Assembly (NCBI GenBank): GCA_964587555.1
Contig: CAZPLR010000019.1
Coordinates: 1-32,396, forward strand
Direction: 5' to 3'
Length of the DNA stretch: 32,396 bases
DNA from: JAHHTP01 sp964587555
GTDB lineage: Bacteria; Bacillota; Clostridia; Oscillospirales; Ruminococcaceae
Positions 23,026-30,605 of the stretch are shown piece after piece. Numbering within the stretch: position 1 is the stretch's first letter; each line of letters begins with the position of its first letter. The position numbers and the translations under genes are program-made. The notes beneath the pieces were generated by a model, which was given only the letters and a program-made list of their open reading frames with translations, was not told the origin of the DNA and did no database searches.

Positions 23026-23120
23026 GTGCTGCGCAGGCAGGGCGGAAAATATTTTTTGGGTGTTTCTTTACTTTTATGGCGTATGGCTTTATGGAAATGA
23101 AAAAGTTTTTGAAAAAAATG

Positions 23121-23149
23121 TTGATTTCGCACTCCTGCTATGATATAAT
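23121..23149 (+). promoter_or_regulatory. promoter of the YitT-family gene
   Basis: TTGATT (23121-23126), 17 bases, TATAAT (23144-23149). The leader of about 105 bases contains a 6-bp GC hairpin (TGCCGG at 23223-23228, CCGGCA at 23232-23237) ahead of the ribosome binding site. Confidence 0.8.
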
Positions 23150-23261
23150 GAGAATACAAAACCATCTTCGCAGTCTTGCCGTATGGCGGGCGTCATCCGG
23201 AGAGAGGAATACCATCAAAAATTGCCGGCATCCGGCATAAAACAGGAGTGTAAGCTTTCAC

Positions 23262-24137
23262 ATGAAAAAAGACATAGCCAAACCCAGCAAAGCGCAGGTT
23301 CGCAAGGTTATCGGCGAATATGCGCTTTTGACCCTCGCCACGGCGATCATGACCGTGGGCATCTACTTTTTCAAATTTCCGAACAACTTCAACTTCGGCG
23401 GTGTGACCGGTATCGCGGTTTTGCTTGCTAAAGTCCTTCCATTTTCTACCGGTACGATCAACCTTGTGATCAATATGCTGCTTTTGATCGTCGGCTTGAT
23501 TTTCCTTGGACGGGATTTTGCATTTAAAACGGTGTATGTCAGCGTATTGAATTCGGCGGCGCTTTCGCTTTTGGAAATCTGGCTGCCGTTGGATGAGCCG
23601 TTAACCGGACAGCCGTTTTTGGAGCTGTGCTTTGCGGTCTTTTTGCCGGCGCTCGGTTCGGCGCTAATGTTCAACATTGGGGCGTCCAGCGGCGGTACCG
23701 ATATTTTTGCCATGATCCTAAAGAAATACACCAGCTTTAATATCGGCACTGCGCTCCTATATTCCGATGTCGTGATCGTTATTTTCGCATTTTTTGTCTT
23801 CGATATGCAGACCGCGCTGTTCAGTGTATTGGGGTTTTTGGTGAAATCCTTGGTCATCGACAACGTGATCGAAAGCATCAATCTCAGCAAGTATTTCAAT
23901 GTTGTCTGCGACAATCCAACCCCGATCTGCGCGTTCATCACCGAAAACCTCTCCCGCAGCGCGACCGTTTGCAAAGCACAGGGCGCGTTTTCCGGACATG
24001 ATAAATTCATCATCTTTGCCGCGATGAAACCGTCTCAGGCGGTGAAGCTGCGCAGCTATATCAAGCGGATTGAACCAACCGCTTTCATCCTGATCTCCAA
24101 TACCAGCGAGATTATTGGCAATGGCTTCCGCAGCTAA
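23262..24137 (+). CDS. YitT family membrane protein (DUF161/DUF2179)
   Basis: The 291 residues contain five or six membrane segments in the first 210. The family signatures are YFFKFPNNFNFGGVTGIAVL and MFNIGASSGGTDIFAMILKK. A cytoplasmic DUF2179 domain (residues about 220-285) ends RIEPTAFILISNTSEIIGNG. Transport function is suspected for the family but the substrate is unknown. The ribosome binding site AGGAG lies 13 bases before ATG 23262, rather far. No nearer in-frame start exists before the homology, so the start is kept. It is monocistronic between 23121 and the terminator at 24157. Confidence 0.93.
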   Translation: MKKDIAKPSKAQVRKVIGEYALLTLATAIMTVGIYFFKFPNNFNFGGVTGIAVLLAKVLPFSTGTINLVINMLLLIVGLIFLGRDFAFKTVYVSVLNSAALSLLEIWLPLDEPLTGQPFLELCFAVFLPALGSALMFNIGASSGGTDIFAMILKKYTSFNIGTALLYSDVVIVIFAFFVFDMQTALFSVLGFLVKSLVIDNVIESINLSKYFNVVCDNPTPICAFITENLSRSATVCKAQGAFSGHDKFIIFAAMKPSQAVKLRSYIKRIEPTAFILISNTSEIIGNGFRS

Positions 24138-24156
24138 CGTTCAGATGAAAATTCCT

Positions 24157-24190
24157 CTGCCGCATCGATTTACGGATGCGGCAGTTTTTA
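24157..24190 (+). terminator. terminator of the YitT-family gene
   Basis: CTGCCGCATC (24157-24166) and GATGCGGCAG (24175-24184) form a perfect 10-bp stem with an 8-base loop, followed by TTTTTATTT. Confidence 0.9.
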
Positions 24191-24229
24191 TTTCCGCTGA
24201 AAAAAGAAGTTTTGAACGTTTTTGACACG

Positions 24230-24255
24230 ATGTCGACATTTTTCAACGTTGAAAA
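24230..24255. promoter_or_regulatory. two abutting perfect palindromes, candidate operator of the thuA-GH3 operon
   Basis: ATGTCGACAT (24230-24239) is directly followed by TTTTCAACGTTGAAAA (24240-24255). Both are perfect. The second has the central CG and symmetric arms typical of LacI/GalR-family operators. They lie upstream of, or within, a promoter whose extended -10 is at 24258-24266. The identity of the regulator is inference. Confidence 0.6.
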
Positions 24256-24257
24256 CC

Positions 24258-24266
24258 TGTTAAAAT
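24258..24266 (+). promoter_or_regulatory. extended -10 element next to the palindromes
   Basis: TGTTAAAAT is an extended -10. The -35 position falls inside the 16-bp palindrome, so a bound repressor would block it. Confidence 0.4.
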
Positions 24267-24331
24267 GGTTGAAAGGCGGCGCTTTATTTTGGATAAGCAG
24301 GCGTTTAAAGAAAGAAAATTTTGATAAGGGC

Positions 24332-24360
24332 TTGCGTTTGCAGGCGGTAGGGATTATAAT
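24332..24360 (+). promoter_or_regulatory. second candidate promoter of the thuA-GH3 operon
   Basis: TTGCGT (24332-24337), 17 bases, TATAAT (24355-24360), about 90 bases before the first start codon. Confidence 0.6.
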
Positions 24361-24453
24361 AAGAGCAAAAACAGGGGGCTGAAAAAAGCGGCGGGCCCTG
24401 ATAAAAAGGAAAGAATGAAGAAGGGGGAAACCCAAAAATGGAGGAAACATTTT

Positions 24454-25173
24454 ATGATTAAGGTTACAGTATGGAACGAGTATGCGCATGAAAAAGCCGA
24501 TGAAGCGGTAAAATCCATCTATCCGAACGGGATTCATGCTTGCATTGCGGACTTTTTGAAATGCGGTGACATAGCAGTGCGCACGGCCACGCTGGACGAT
24601 CCGGAATGCGGGTTGACCGAGGAGGTACTGAAGGACACCGACGTTTTGATCTGGTGGGGGCATATGCGGCATGATGCGGTGCCGGACGAGGTAGTTGTCA
24701 GGGTCAAGGAAGCGGTTTTAAAGGGCATGGGTATGATTTTTCTGCATTCGGCACATCACTCCAAGCTGTTCAAATCGCTGATGGGTACGACCGGAAACCT
24801 TTGCTGGCGCGAGGACGGCGATCTGGCGCGAATTTGGGTCTGCGTACCGTCGCATCCGATCGCGAAGGGGCTTGGAAAGTACTTTGAGGTGGAGCATGAG
24901 GAAACCTATTCGGAGCCGTTTGATATCCCAACGCCGGATGAAACCCTGTTCATTAGCTGGTATGAGGGCGGCGAGGCGTTTCGTTCCGGCTGCACTTGGA
25001 GAAGAGGAAACGGCAAAATCTTCTATTTCCAGCCGGGTCATGAAACATACCGCACCTACTACAATCCTGCGGTACAGCAGGTTATCCGCAACGCGGTTTA
25101 TTGGGCAAAGAGCGATTATCGGGTTGACGAGCTGATCTGCCCGCACGTCAAAAAACCGGGCGAAGAAGAATAA
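24454..25173 (+). CDS. ThuA-like domain protein
   Basis: The 239-residue protein is of the ThuA (trehalose utilisation) family, a glutamine-amidotransferase-like fold. It begins MIKVTVWNEYAHEKADEAVK; DVLIWWGHMRHDAVPDEVVV, GMGMIFLHSAHHSKLFKSLM and the ending FYFQPGHETYRTYYNPAVQQ are the family landmarks. The biochemical role of ThuA proteins is poorly defined; they occur in sugar and sugar-acid operons. ATG 24454 has GGAGG nine bases upstream; an in-frame start at 24415 has no good site. It is first in the operon with the GDPD-like, GH3 and small genes, so it probably acts on a product or substrate of the GH3 enzyme. Confidence 0.88.
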   Translation: MIKVTVWNEYAHEKADEAVKSIYPNGIHACIADFLKCGDIAVRTATLDDPECGLTEEVLKDTDVLIWWGHMRHDAVPDEVVVRVKEAVLKGMGMIFLHSAHHSKLFKSLMGTTGNLCWREDGDLARIWVCVPSHPIAKGLGKYFEVEHEETYSEPFDIPTPDETLFISWYEGGEAFRSGCTWRRGNGKIFYFQPGHETYRTYYNPAVQQVIRNAVYWAKSDYRVDELICPHVKKPGEEE

Positions 25174-25195
25174 TTCTATAGAGGGGGCAAAGGGT

Positions 25196-25918
25196 ATGAA
25201 TACCATAAAAATAGAGCATGGCAAAGCGAAGATGATCGCGCACCGGGGATTGTGCGGCATTGAGAAGGAGAACACCAACGCAGCGTTCATTGCGGCGGGA
25301 AACCGCAGCTACTGGGGCATTGAAACCGACGTTTACCGCACCTGCGACGGACATTTTGTCATCTGCCACGACGCGACGCCAAAGCGTGTCAGCGGGGATT
25401 GGCTCGATATTGAAAAAAGCACCTATGATGCCGTCCGCAGCTTAAAGCTGTATGACCGGAAAGGCGACAGGAAGCGCAACGACCTGTGCATACCGGATCT
25501 GGAGGAATACGCCGATACCTGTGTGCGGTACGACAAACACAGCGTGGTGGAATTTAAATCAGCGTTCACCGCCGAGGAGCTGGAGCAGATTGTAGAGATG
25601 ATGCGGCAAAAGGGACAGCTTTCACGCACAACATTTATCTCGTTTCAGTATGATACCCTCAAAAGACTTCGGGCGATTCTGCCGGATCAGCCTTGCCAAT
25701 TCCTGACCGATCGTCCGGCAGATGATGCGCTGCTGCAGCGGCTTGCGGAGGATCATTTTGGGTTGGATATTGAGTATCATCGTGCGACAAAAGAGCTGAT
25801 CGACCGCGTACATGCCATTGGACAAGCGTTCAACGTCTGGATCTGTAACGATCCGGACGCGGCGAAACAGATGATCGAATGGGGTGTGGATTACATCACC
25901 AGCAATATTTTAGAGTAA
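25196..25918 (+). CDS. glycerophosphodiester phosphodiesterase family protein
   Basis: TIM-barrel phosphodiesterase of the GDPD/UgpQ type, which splits glycerophosphodiesters to glycerol 3-phosphate and an alcohol. In 240 residues the catalytic set is visible: MIAHRGLCGIEKENTNAAF (HRG and ENT), GIETDVYRTCDGHFVICHDA (metal ETD and second His), VEFKS (acidic strand) and the C-terminal VWICNDPDAAKQMIEWGVDY with YITSNIL. No signal peptide, so cytoplasmic. ATG 25196 follows GAGGGGG. The gene lies 22 bases after thuA. Its presence between sugar genes suggests a glycerol-linked or phosphate-linked sugar substrate, which is inference. Confidence 0.92.
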   Translation: MNTIKIEHGKAKMIAHRGLCGIEKENTNAAFIAAGNRSYWGIETDVYRTCDGHFVICHDATPKRVSGDWLDIEKSTYDAVRSLKLYDRKGDRKRNDLCIPDLEEYADTCVRYDKHSVVEFKSAFTAEELEQIVEMMRQKGQLSRTTFISFQYDTLKRLRAILPDQPCQFLTDRPADDALLQRLAEDHFGLDIEYHRATKELIDRVHAIGQAFNVWICNDPDAAKQMIEWGVDYITSNILE

Positions 25919-26009
25919 GACGAGGTTCGGACGCAGCGGTTTTGGGGTTTGCGATTCAAGACTGCTGTTTGGAAAATAGATTAAAAATGCAAACAGGGGG
26001 GATAAGAAT

Positions 26010-27926
26010 ATGAATCAAACGGATTTTGCTGCTCGTGCAAGGGAACTTGTTTCCCATATGACGCTCAGCGAAAAAATTTCTCAGATGACAAACAACGCGC
26101 CGGCGATCGAACGGCTGAATATTCCGGCTTATAACTGGTGGAACGAGGCACTGCACGGCGTGGCGCGCAACGGCATGGCGACCGTTTTTCCACAGGCGAT
26201 TGCGGCGGCGGCAAGCTTTGACGATACGCTGCTGCGTATTGTCGCCTGCGCAATCTCGGACGAGGTGCGCGCCAAATACAATAAACAAAAGGAGCTTGGA
26301 TCTACCGCGATCTATGAGGGGCTGACCTGCTGGTCGCCGAACATTAACATTTTCCGCGATCCGCGTTGGGGCAGAGGACACGAAACCTACGGCGAGGATC
26401 CGTACCTTACTGCGCGGATGGGTACTGCGTTTATCAAGGGCTTACAGGGGGACGATCCAAAATACCGCAAGTGCGACGCCACCTTAAAGCATTACGCGGT
26501 GCATTCCGGTCCGGAAGGAAAACGCCATCAATTCAATGCGCATTGCTCTGAGCAGGATTTATACGAAACCTATTTGTATGCATTTCGCCGCTGCATTGAG
26601 GAAGCCGGTCCTTCGGCGGTTATGGGCGCATACAATCGGTTCGAGGGAGAGGCGTGCTGCGCCTCTAAACGGCTTTTGGAGGATATCCTGCGCGGGGAAT
26701 TTGGGTTTGACGGCTATGTTGTGTCCGACTGCGGCGCGATTTGCGACATCGACGCAAACCACCACATCACGGAAAACCGCGCTGAAAGCGCGGCGCTGGC
26801 GGTAAACTGCGGCTGCGACTTAAACTGCGGCGACGCGTACACCTATTTAAAGGCAGCGGTAGCTGGCGGACTGATCTCGGAGGAAACAATCACAAGGGCG
26901 GTTGAACGGCTGTTTACGACGCGCATCCGGCTCGGTATGTTCGATTCCGACTGCGTTTACGATCAGATTCCGTATTCGGTGGTCGAATGCAGAGAGCATC
27001 TGGCGCTGAGCCGCAGACTGGCTCAGGAATCGATTGTTTTATTGAAAAACGACGGCCTGCTGCCGCTGAAAGAGATGGCTCGAAAAACGATCGCGGTCAT
27101 CGGGCCGAACGCGGACGCAGTCGACGTGCTGCTTGGAAATTACAACGGTACGCCGTCGCGGTATACGACGCTGCTGCGCGGCATTCAGAACGCGGCGGAC
27201 GAGATCGGCGCAAAGGTCAATTACGCCAAGGGCTGCCATATTTACAACGACGCGAACGACAGCTGGGCAGAAAACACAGTGCGCGACGCGATTGTCACGG
27301 CGCGGGAGGCGGATGTGGTGATCCTGTGCATGGGCTTGAACCCAACGATGGAGGGCGAGGAAGGCGACGCCTATAACGGCGCGAACAGCGGCGACAAGGA
27401 CACGCTGGAGCTGCCTGCGGTACAGAAGAAGCTGTTCCGCGCGGTACTGGCGGAGGGAAAGCCGACCGTATTTGTCAATGTTTCGGGAAGCTGCATGAAT
27501 CTGTCCAAGGCTGACGAGAGCTGCAATGCGGTTATTCAGTGCTTTTATCCGGGTGCGCAGGGCGGCGACGCGCTGGCGGATATTCTGTTTGGCAAGGTTT
27601 CGCCGAGCGGCAGGCTGCCGGTCACGTTTTATCATAGCATAGAGGAGCTGCCGGACTTTGAGGATTACCGTATGGAGGGGCGCACCTACCGTTATTTTCG
27701 TGGGACGCCGCTGTATCCGTTCGGATACGGCTTAAGCTATGCGAAGATCACCGAGCGTTGGGATGGGGACGCCTGCACGCTGACCAATGAGAGTGAGATT
27801 GCCAGCGGCTATGTGGTTCTGCGGTTTGACGATATGGCGGATGGAAGCAAGGCGTTGACCGGCTTTACCCGCGTACATCTGCTGCCGCGCCAAACCTTGA
27901 CGGTGGAGGTGAAGTCAGACAGATGA
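26010..27926 (+). CDS. GH3 beta-glycosidase (beta-glucosidase/beta-xylosidase type)
   Basis: Cytoplasmic retaining exo-glycosidase of 638 residues without a signal peptide. The N-terminal barrel has YNWWNEALHGVARNG, WSPNINIFRDPRWGRGHETY and the nucleophile Asp in GYVVSDCGAI. The alpha/beta sandwich has ESIVLLKNDGLLPL, VAVIGPNAD-like and LNPTMEGEEGDAYNGA, where the acid/base Glu lies in the EGEEGD motif of xylosidase-like GH3. The region after LYPFGYGLSYAKI should be a fibronectin-III-like domain of about 110 residues, but only about 75 follow and the final strands are missing. The stop overlaps the next start (ATGA). The ribosome binding site is AGGGGGG, and 91 bases separate it from the GDPD gene. 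Confidence 0.93.
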   Translation: MNQTDFAARARELVSHMTLSEKISQMTNNAPAIERLNIPAYNWWNEALHGVARNGMATVFPQAIAAAASFDDTLLRIVACAISDEVRAKYNKQKELGSTAIYEGLTCWSPNINIFRDPRWGRGHETYGEDPYLTARMGTAFIKGLQGDDPKYRKCDATLKHYAVHSGPEGKRHQFNAHCSEQDLYETYLYAFRRCIEEAGPSAVMGAYNRFEGEACCASKRLLEDILRGEFGFDGYVVSDCGAICDIDANHHITENRAESAALAVNCGCDLNCGDAYTYLKAAVAGGLISEETITRAVERLFTTRIRLGMFDSDCVYDQIPYSVVECREHLALSRRLAQESIVLLKNDGLLPLKEMARKTIAVIGPNADAVDVLLGNYNGTPSRYTTLLRGIQNAADEIGAKVNYAKGCHIYNDANDSWAENTVRDAIVTAREADVVILCMGLNPTMEGEEGDAYNGANSGDKDTLELPAVQKKLFRAVLAEGKPTVFVNVSGSCMNLSKADESCNAVIQCFYPGAQGGDALADILFGKVSPSGRLPVTFYHSIEELPDFEDYRMEGRTYRYFRGTPLYPFGYGLSYAKITERWDGDACTLTNESEIASGYVVLRFDDMADGSKALTGFTRVHLLPRQTLTVEVKSDR

Positions 27927-28120
27927 AGGGGAAGATTTTACCGATTCCGCCGGGATGCGAGGGGCTAAAGATCGCGGTGCAGCGCAGCAACTGCACCGGG
28001 GAAGCGGTCGTGGGCTTCTACGATGAGAAAAGCCGAAGCCTGAAGTATAGCGAGCTTGCCGCAGACGAAAAGGCGATCGAAGCGTTTTATAAAAAATACG
28101 GGCTGCCTTACGCGCAATAG
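27923..28120 (+). CDS. small protein of unknown function at the end of the GH3 operon
   Basis: A 65-residue soluble, slightly basic protein (MKGKILPIPPGCEGLKIAVQ to FYKKYGLPYAQ). The first 45 residues alternate hydrophobic and polar positions as in beta strands; the last 25 look helical. No family recognised. The ATG overlaps the GH3 stop by four bases and GTGGAGGTGA lies upstream, so it is probably translationally coupled and real. It may interact with the GH3 enzyme, whose C-terminal domain is unusually short, or it may be unrelated. Confidence 0.65.
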   Translation: MKGKILPIPPGCEGLKIAVQRSNCTGEAVVGFYDEKSRSLKYSELAADEKAIEAFYKKYGLPYAQ

Positions 28121-28132
28121 CTCCATGATAAA

Positions 28133-28186
28133 AACCAGCCTTTTTCTTTGGGAAAATTCCCGGAAGAAAAGGGCTGGCTTATTTGT
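28133..28186. terminator. bidirectional terminator between the GH3 operon and the transglutaminase gene
   Basis: Outer arms CCAGCC (28135-28140) and GGCTGG (28172-28177) and an inner GGGAA/TTCCC stem form a long hairpin. On the minus strand GGTTTTTATC follows; on the plus strand CTTATTTG. Confidence 0.8.
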
Positions 28187-28227
28187 TATACTGCTGCTGC
28201 CGCTATATTGGCTGCGCCGATATAGCT

Positions 28228-29358
28228 TTAGTTGTCGACGCCGAAAACCTCGCAGATGATCTCCTGCATTTTATCGTAATCATAGGCAGACTCCTCCGGT
28301 GTGACCGGCTCGTTTGTGCCTTGCTCGATTGAGATGTTATAGATAACGCTGCCGTCTTCCAGGTTGTAGGTCTGACTTAAGTAGCAGTAGGCATACTCGT
28401 CGCTCTGTAAGACCCAACCGAATGCGCAGCTGATCTGGTCGATGATCTGGTAATCGACGGCAGAGAAGTCCTCCGTCTTTACAAATACATGGTTTTCACC
28501 CGCCTGGTATGCGTCAAAGATAACTTTCGGCAGCTCGTAAAGGTCTTTGAGGGTGTGGCAGTCCTGTACTGCCATCGAGTATTTGGTCGCGGTTGCGGCA
28601 GGGAAGTCTTCGCCGTCCCACGGATAGCCGCTGTTTTGCTTGACCGAATCCGGGACATTGAAATAAGCGTAGACCGGCTTATTGCAGGCCCTGCCGTCAA
28701 AGGTCACATCGACGTGATACCAATCGCCGTCGATTTTGACAAGGTTCCAAGCATGTTCGCCCTCCGCGACCGAATGGATAATTTTGCAGTCGATGCCGAG
28801 CAAATCCATAAACAGCTTGAAGGTGGTCGCGTTGCCGACGCAGATCGCCGAATGATACTTTAACACGCCGTATGGCCAGTAATTGTAATCTGAAATATTG
28901 TTTGGGATAGCGGTCTGCTGTGAGGAATCGTAAGCGGTGTACATGACCTGCCAGTCGTAGACTGCTTTTTCCTTTTCATATTCGCTCATGCTGTCGGTAA
29001 TACCCAGCTCCTTGATGATGCTCTGGGCAGTTTCCAGGATATATTTGTCTTCTTCGTTTAACGCCGAGGAATCTCCGCTTTGATAGGCTTCGAGTACGGC
29101 GGTGTCGTCGTAAAGTTTGTGGATGTTCGTGCTGCCGTTTCCGACATAGCTTCCATCCCAGTTTTCCAGGTCAGCCTTCATGTTGACCTCTATGTAGCTC
29201 TTGAGCAGGTCGACGGTTTGCTGTAAGCTTGCAATTTCCTGTTCTTTTTGCTCCTGTTCCTCTTTCGAGACGCAGCCGGTCAATAAAACCGAGGTGGAAA
29301 GTGCGCCCGCAAGCAGCAGGCAAAGCCCCTTGCGCGCGGCATTCTTTGTCATTTTCAT
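28228..29358 (-). CDS. transglutaminase-like lipoprotein
   Basis: The 376-residue protein has a lipoprotein signal (LCLLLAGALSTSVLLTGC, lipobox LLTGC). A coiled Glu/Gln-rich stretch follows (residues about 32-60), then a transglutaminase-core domain with the Cys in SAICVGNATTFKLFMDLLGI and His and Asp in GEHAWNLVKIDGDWYHVDVT. The triad is complete, so it may act as a cysteine protease, peptidase or amidase at the cell surface rather than a crosslinker. The last 110 residues (LYELPKVIFDAYQAGENHVF and onward) are unassigned. A GAAAGGAAA site lies about ten bases before the ATG. It lies 125 bases after the DUF4358 gene with no terminator seen between, so both may be one transcript. Confidence 0.88.
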   Translation of the reverse strand: MKMTKNAARKGLCLLLAGALSTSVLLTGCVSKEEQEQKEQEIASLQQTVDLLKSYIEVNMKADLENWDGSYVGNGSTNIHKLYDDTAVLEAYQSGDSSALNEEDKYILETAQSIIKELGITDSMSEYEKEKAVYDWQVMYTAYDSSQQTAIPNNISDYNYWPYGVLKYHSAICVGNATTFKLFMDLLGIDCKIIHSVAEGEHAWNLVKIDGDWYHVDVTFDGRACNKPVYAYFNVPDSVKQNSGYPWDGEDFPAATATKYSMAVQDCHTLKDLYELPKVIFDAYQAGENHVFVKTEDFSAVDYQIIDQISCAFGWVLQSDEYAYCYLSQTYNLEDGSVIYNISIEQGTNEPVTPEESAYDYDKMQEIICEVFGVDN

Positions 29359-29385
29359 AGCATTTGTTTCCTTTCAATCTGGATT

Positions 29386-29399
29386 TGCACCTAGGTGCA
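29386..29399. promoter_or_regulatory. 14-bp perfect palindrome before the transglutaminase gene
   Basis: TGCACCTAGGTGCA is perfectly symmetric and lies 28-41 bases upstream of the start codon. No convincing promoter boxes could be assigned near it. It may be an operator or a hairpin in the message. Confidence 0.4.
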
Positions 29400-29483
29400 G
29401 CTGTGCTTTGTGTGGTTTGTGTGCTTTTAGCCCACAGCATACAAAAGCAATTCATGTAATTTTCTGTTCGTTTCTTTGCGCGG

Positions 29484-30059
29484 TTAAAAAAGTTTACGGA
29501 TTGCCTTTTCAATAGTGTCCGGATGGTCTGCGACGATTAGCGCGATATATGGCCCGATCGGCGTGACAACCGATTTTTCCAGCTTAGCGACCTCGTCGTC
29601 ATTATAGCCGTGATAGTCGGTGATTCGCTTTGCGATGCGTGCGTTTAAGGCGTTTGTGATGTCTGCGCCCTTGCCGGCGTCCGCCGGACGCAAAAGCGAC
29701 ACCTCATCCGCCGAAACGCCGCTTGCAACGTAGCAGATACAGCCGTCCTTGACGTAATCGATGCTTAAATCGTACAGATAGGAAAAATACTCCTCAAATT
29801 GTTCTTCGCCATAACCGCAGGACGTGTCACAGTCAAGGTTAATTTTCCCGTTTTCTGCCTGCTTTAAAAGCGACCGCAGCATCGCTGTGCTGGCAGACGG
29901 CGCTTCTTCTCCGCCACTTTGCTCCTCGGAACTGCTTGGATCGTCCGCATCATCCGGCTCTGCGGGCTTGCAGGCGGAAAATGCGAGCAGAAGCGGCAGA
30001 CAGAGCAAAAGCGAAAGCAGTCGGTTGATACGGCGGGAAACGCCGGTTCTTGTTCTCAT
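29484..30059 (-). CDS. DUF4358 domain lipoprotein
   Basis: The 191-residue protein starts MRTRTGVSRRINRLLSLLLC and has the lipobox AFSAC, so it is a predicted surface lipoprotein. A low-complexity Asp/Ser/Glu linker (residues about 35-60) follows. The last 110 residues match the DUF4358 pattern: VASGVSADEVSLLRPADAGK, an alternating helix, then YIALIVADHPDTIEKAIRKL. The function is unknown. ATG 30059 was chosen because AAAGGAGG lies nine bases upstream; an ATG at 30080 lies upstream of that site. Promoter at 30138-30166. Confidence 0.85.
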   Translation of the reverse strand: MRTRTGVSRRINRLLSLLLCLPLLLAFSACKPAEPDDADDPSSSEEQSGGEEAPSASTAMLRSLLKQAENGKINLDCDTSCGYGEEQFEEYFSYLYDLSIDYVKDGCICYVASGVSADEVSLLRPADAGKGADITNALNARIAKRITDYHGYNDDEVAKLEKSVVTPIGPYIALIVADHPDTIEKAIRKLF

Positions 30060-30137
30060 TTTTTGGTTCCTCCTTTCCAAGACGCCCTATGCTCAAAAAG
30101 GATGAACACCGGTGCGGGCATACTTTGCTATATTTCT

Positions 30138-30166
30138 ATCATACTGCGGATTTTGTGCGAAAACAA
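30138..30166 (-). promoter_or_regulatory. promoter of the DUF4358 gene
   Basis: On the minus strand, TTGTTT (30166-30161), 17 bases, TATGAT (30143-30138). Confidence 0.6.
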
Positions 30167-30405
30167 GGGAATAAACATTACAATTGGTGAAGAATCAGTT
30201 ACATATTACACATCGCGCGATGCGCTTATTTTCATGGGATATAAAACAAGCAAGGGTCTTTACAATCCTTCAAAAACGCTGCTTTCTCTCTTAAACGCTT
30301 CTGATTTCGAGGTGTGAATTTTTGCAGTTTGGGTTTTATTGTATACATATGGTATAAAACATGTTGAATAATACGGAATATTGCGGAATCAGGCGGATGT
30401 TTTCC
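30167..30405. other. AT-rich intergenic sequence
   Basis: No gene with a ribosome binding site is visible. It contains ACATATGGTATA (30345-30356), the inverted match of 6913-6924. Confidence 0.4.
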
Positions 30406-30434
30406 TTGTAATATGCCCTTTGGTATGGTATAAT
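30406..30434 (+). promoter_or_regulatory. promoter of the NagZ-like gene
   Basis: TTGTAA (30406-30411), 17 bases, TATAAT (30429-30434), with an extended -10 TG at 30426-30427. The predicted start site is near 30441, giving a leader of about 165 bases. Confidence 0.8.
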
Positions 30435-30454
30435 GAGGGTAGTAAACTACCCTC
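30435..30454. promoter_or_regulatory. 20-bp dyad overlapping the NagZ-like gene's transcription start
   Basis: GAGGGTAG (30435-30442) and CTACCCTC (30447-30454) are perfect 8-bp inverted arms around TAAA. Because the first arm lies mostly upstream of the predicted start, an operator is more likely than an RNA hairpin. Confidence 0.6.
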
Positions 30455-30457
30455 TTG

Positions 30458-30605
30458 CATTTCCGCAGGAAATGTCGGTTCCCTTTCGGGAAACATCGAT
30501 GAAGAAAATGAGGGCGAAAAAAAGTGCAGTGCGCGTTTGGCGTTTTGCGTGAAAGAATAAGGTTTCATTTGCGGCAAATAAGACCGCGTTTCAGGAGGTA
30601 TTTGT
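30458..30605 (+). promoter_or_regulatory. hairpin-rich 5' leader of the NagZ-like gene
   Basis: CATTTCC (30458-30464) and GGAAATG (30468-30474) form a perfect 7-bp hairpin. TTCCC (30479-30483) with GGGAA (30488-30492) forms another, flanked by ATGT/ACAT. Further down GCGG/CCGC and TGAAA/TTTCA can pair before the AGGAGG site. No known riboswitch class was recognised. Confidence 0.4.

Noticed and set aside
30153..30317. 54-codon forward frame (TTG start, ending LLNASDFEV)
   Set aside because: Composition is protein-like, but there is no ribosome binding site and it overlaps the DUF4358 promoter on the other strand; not strong enough to call.
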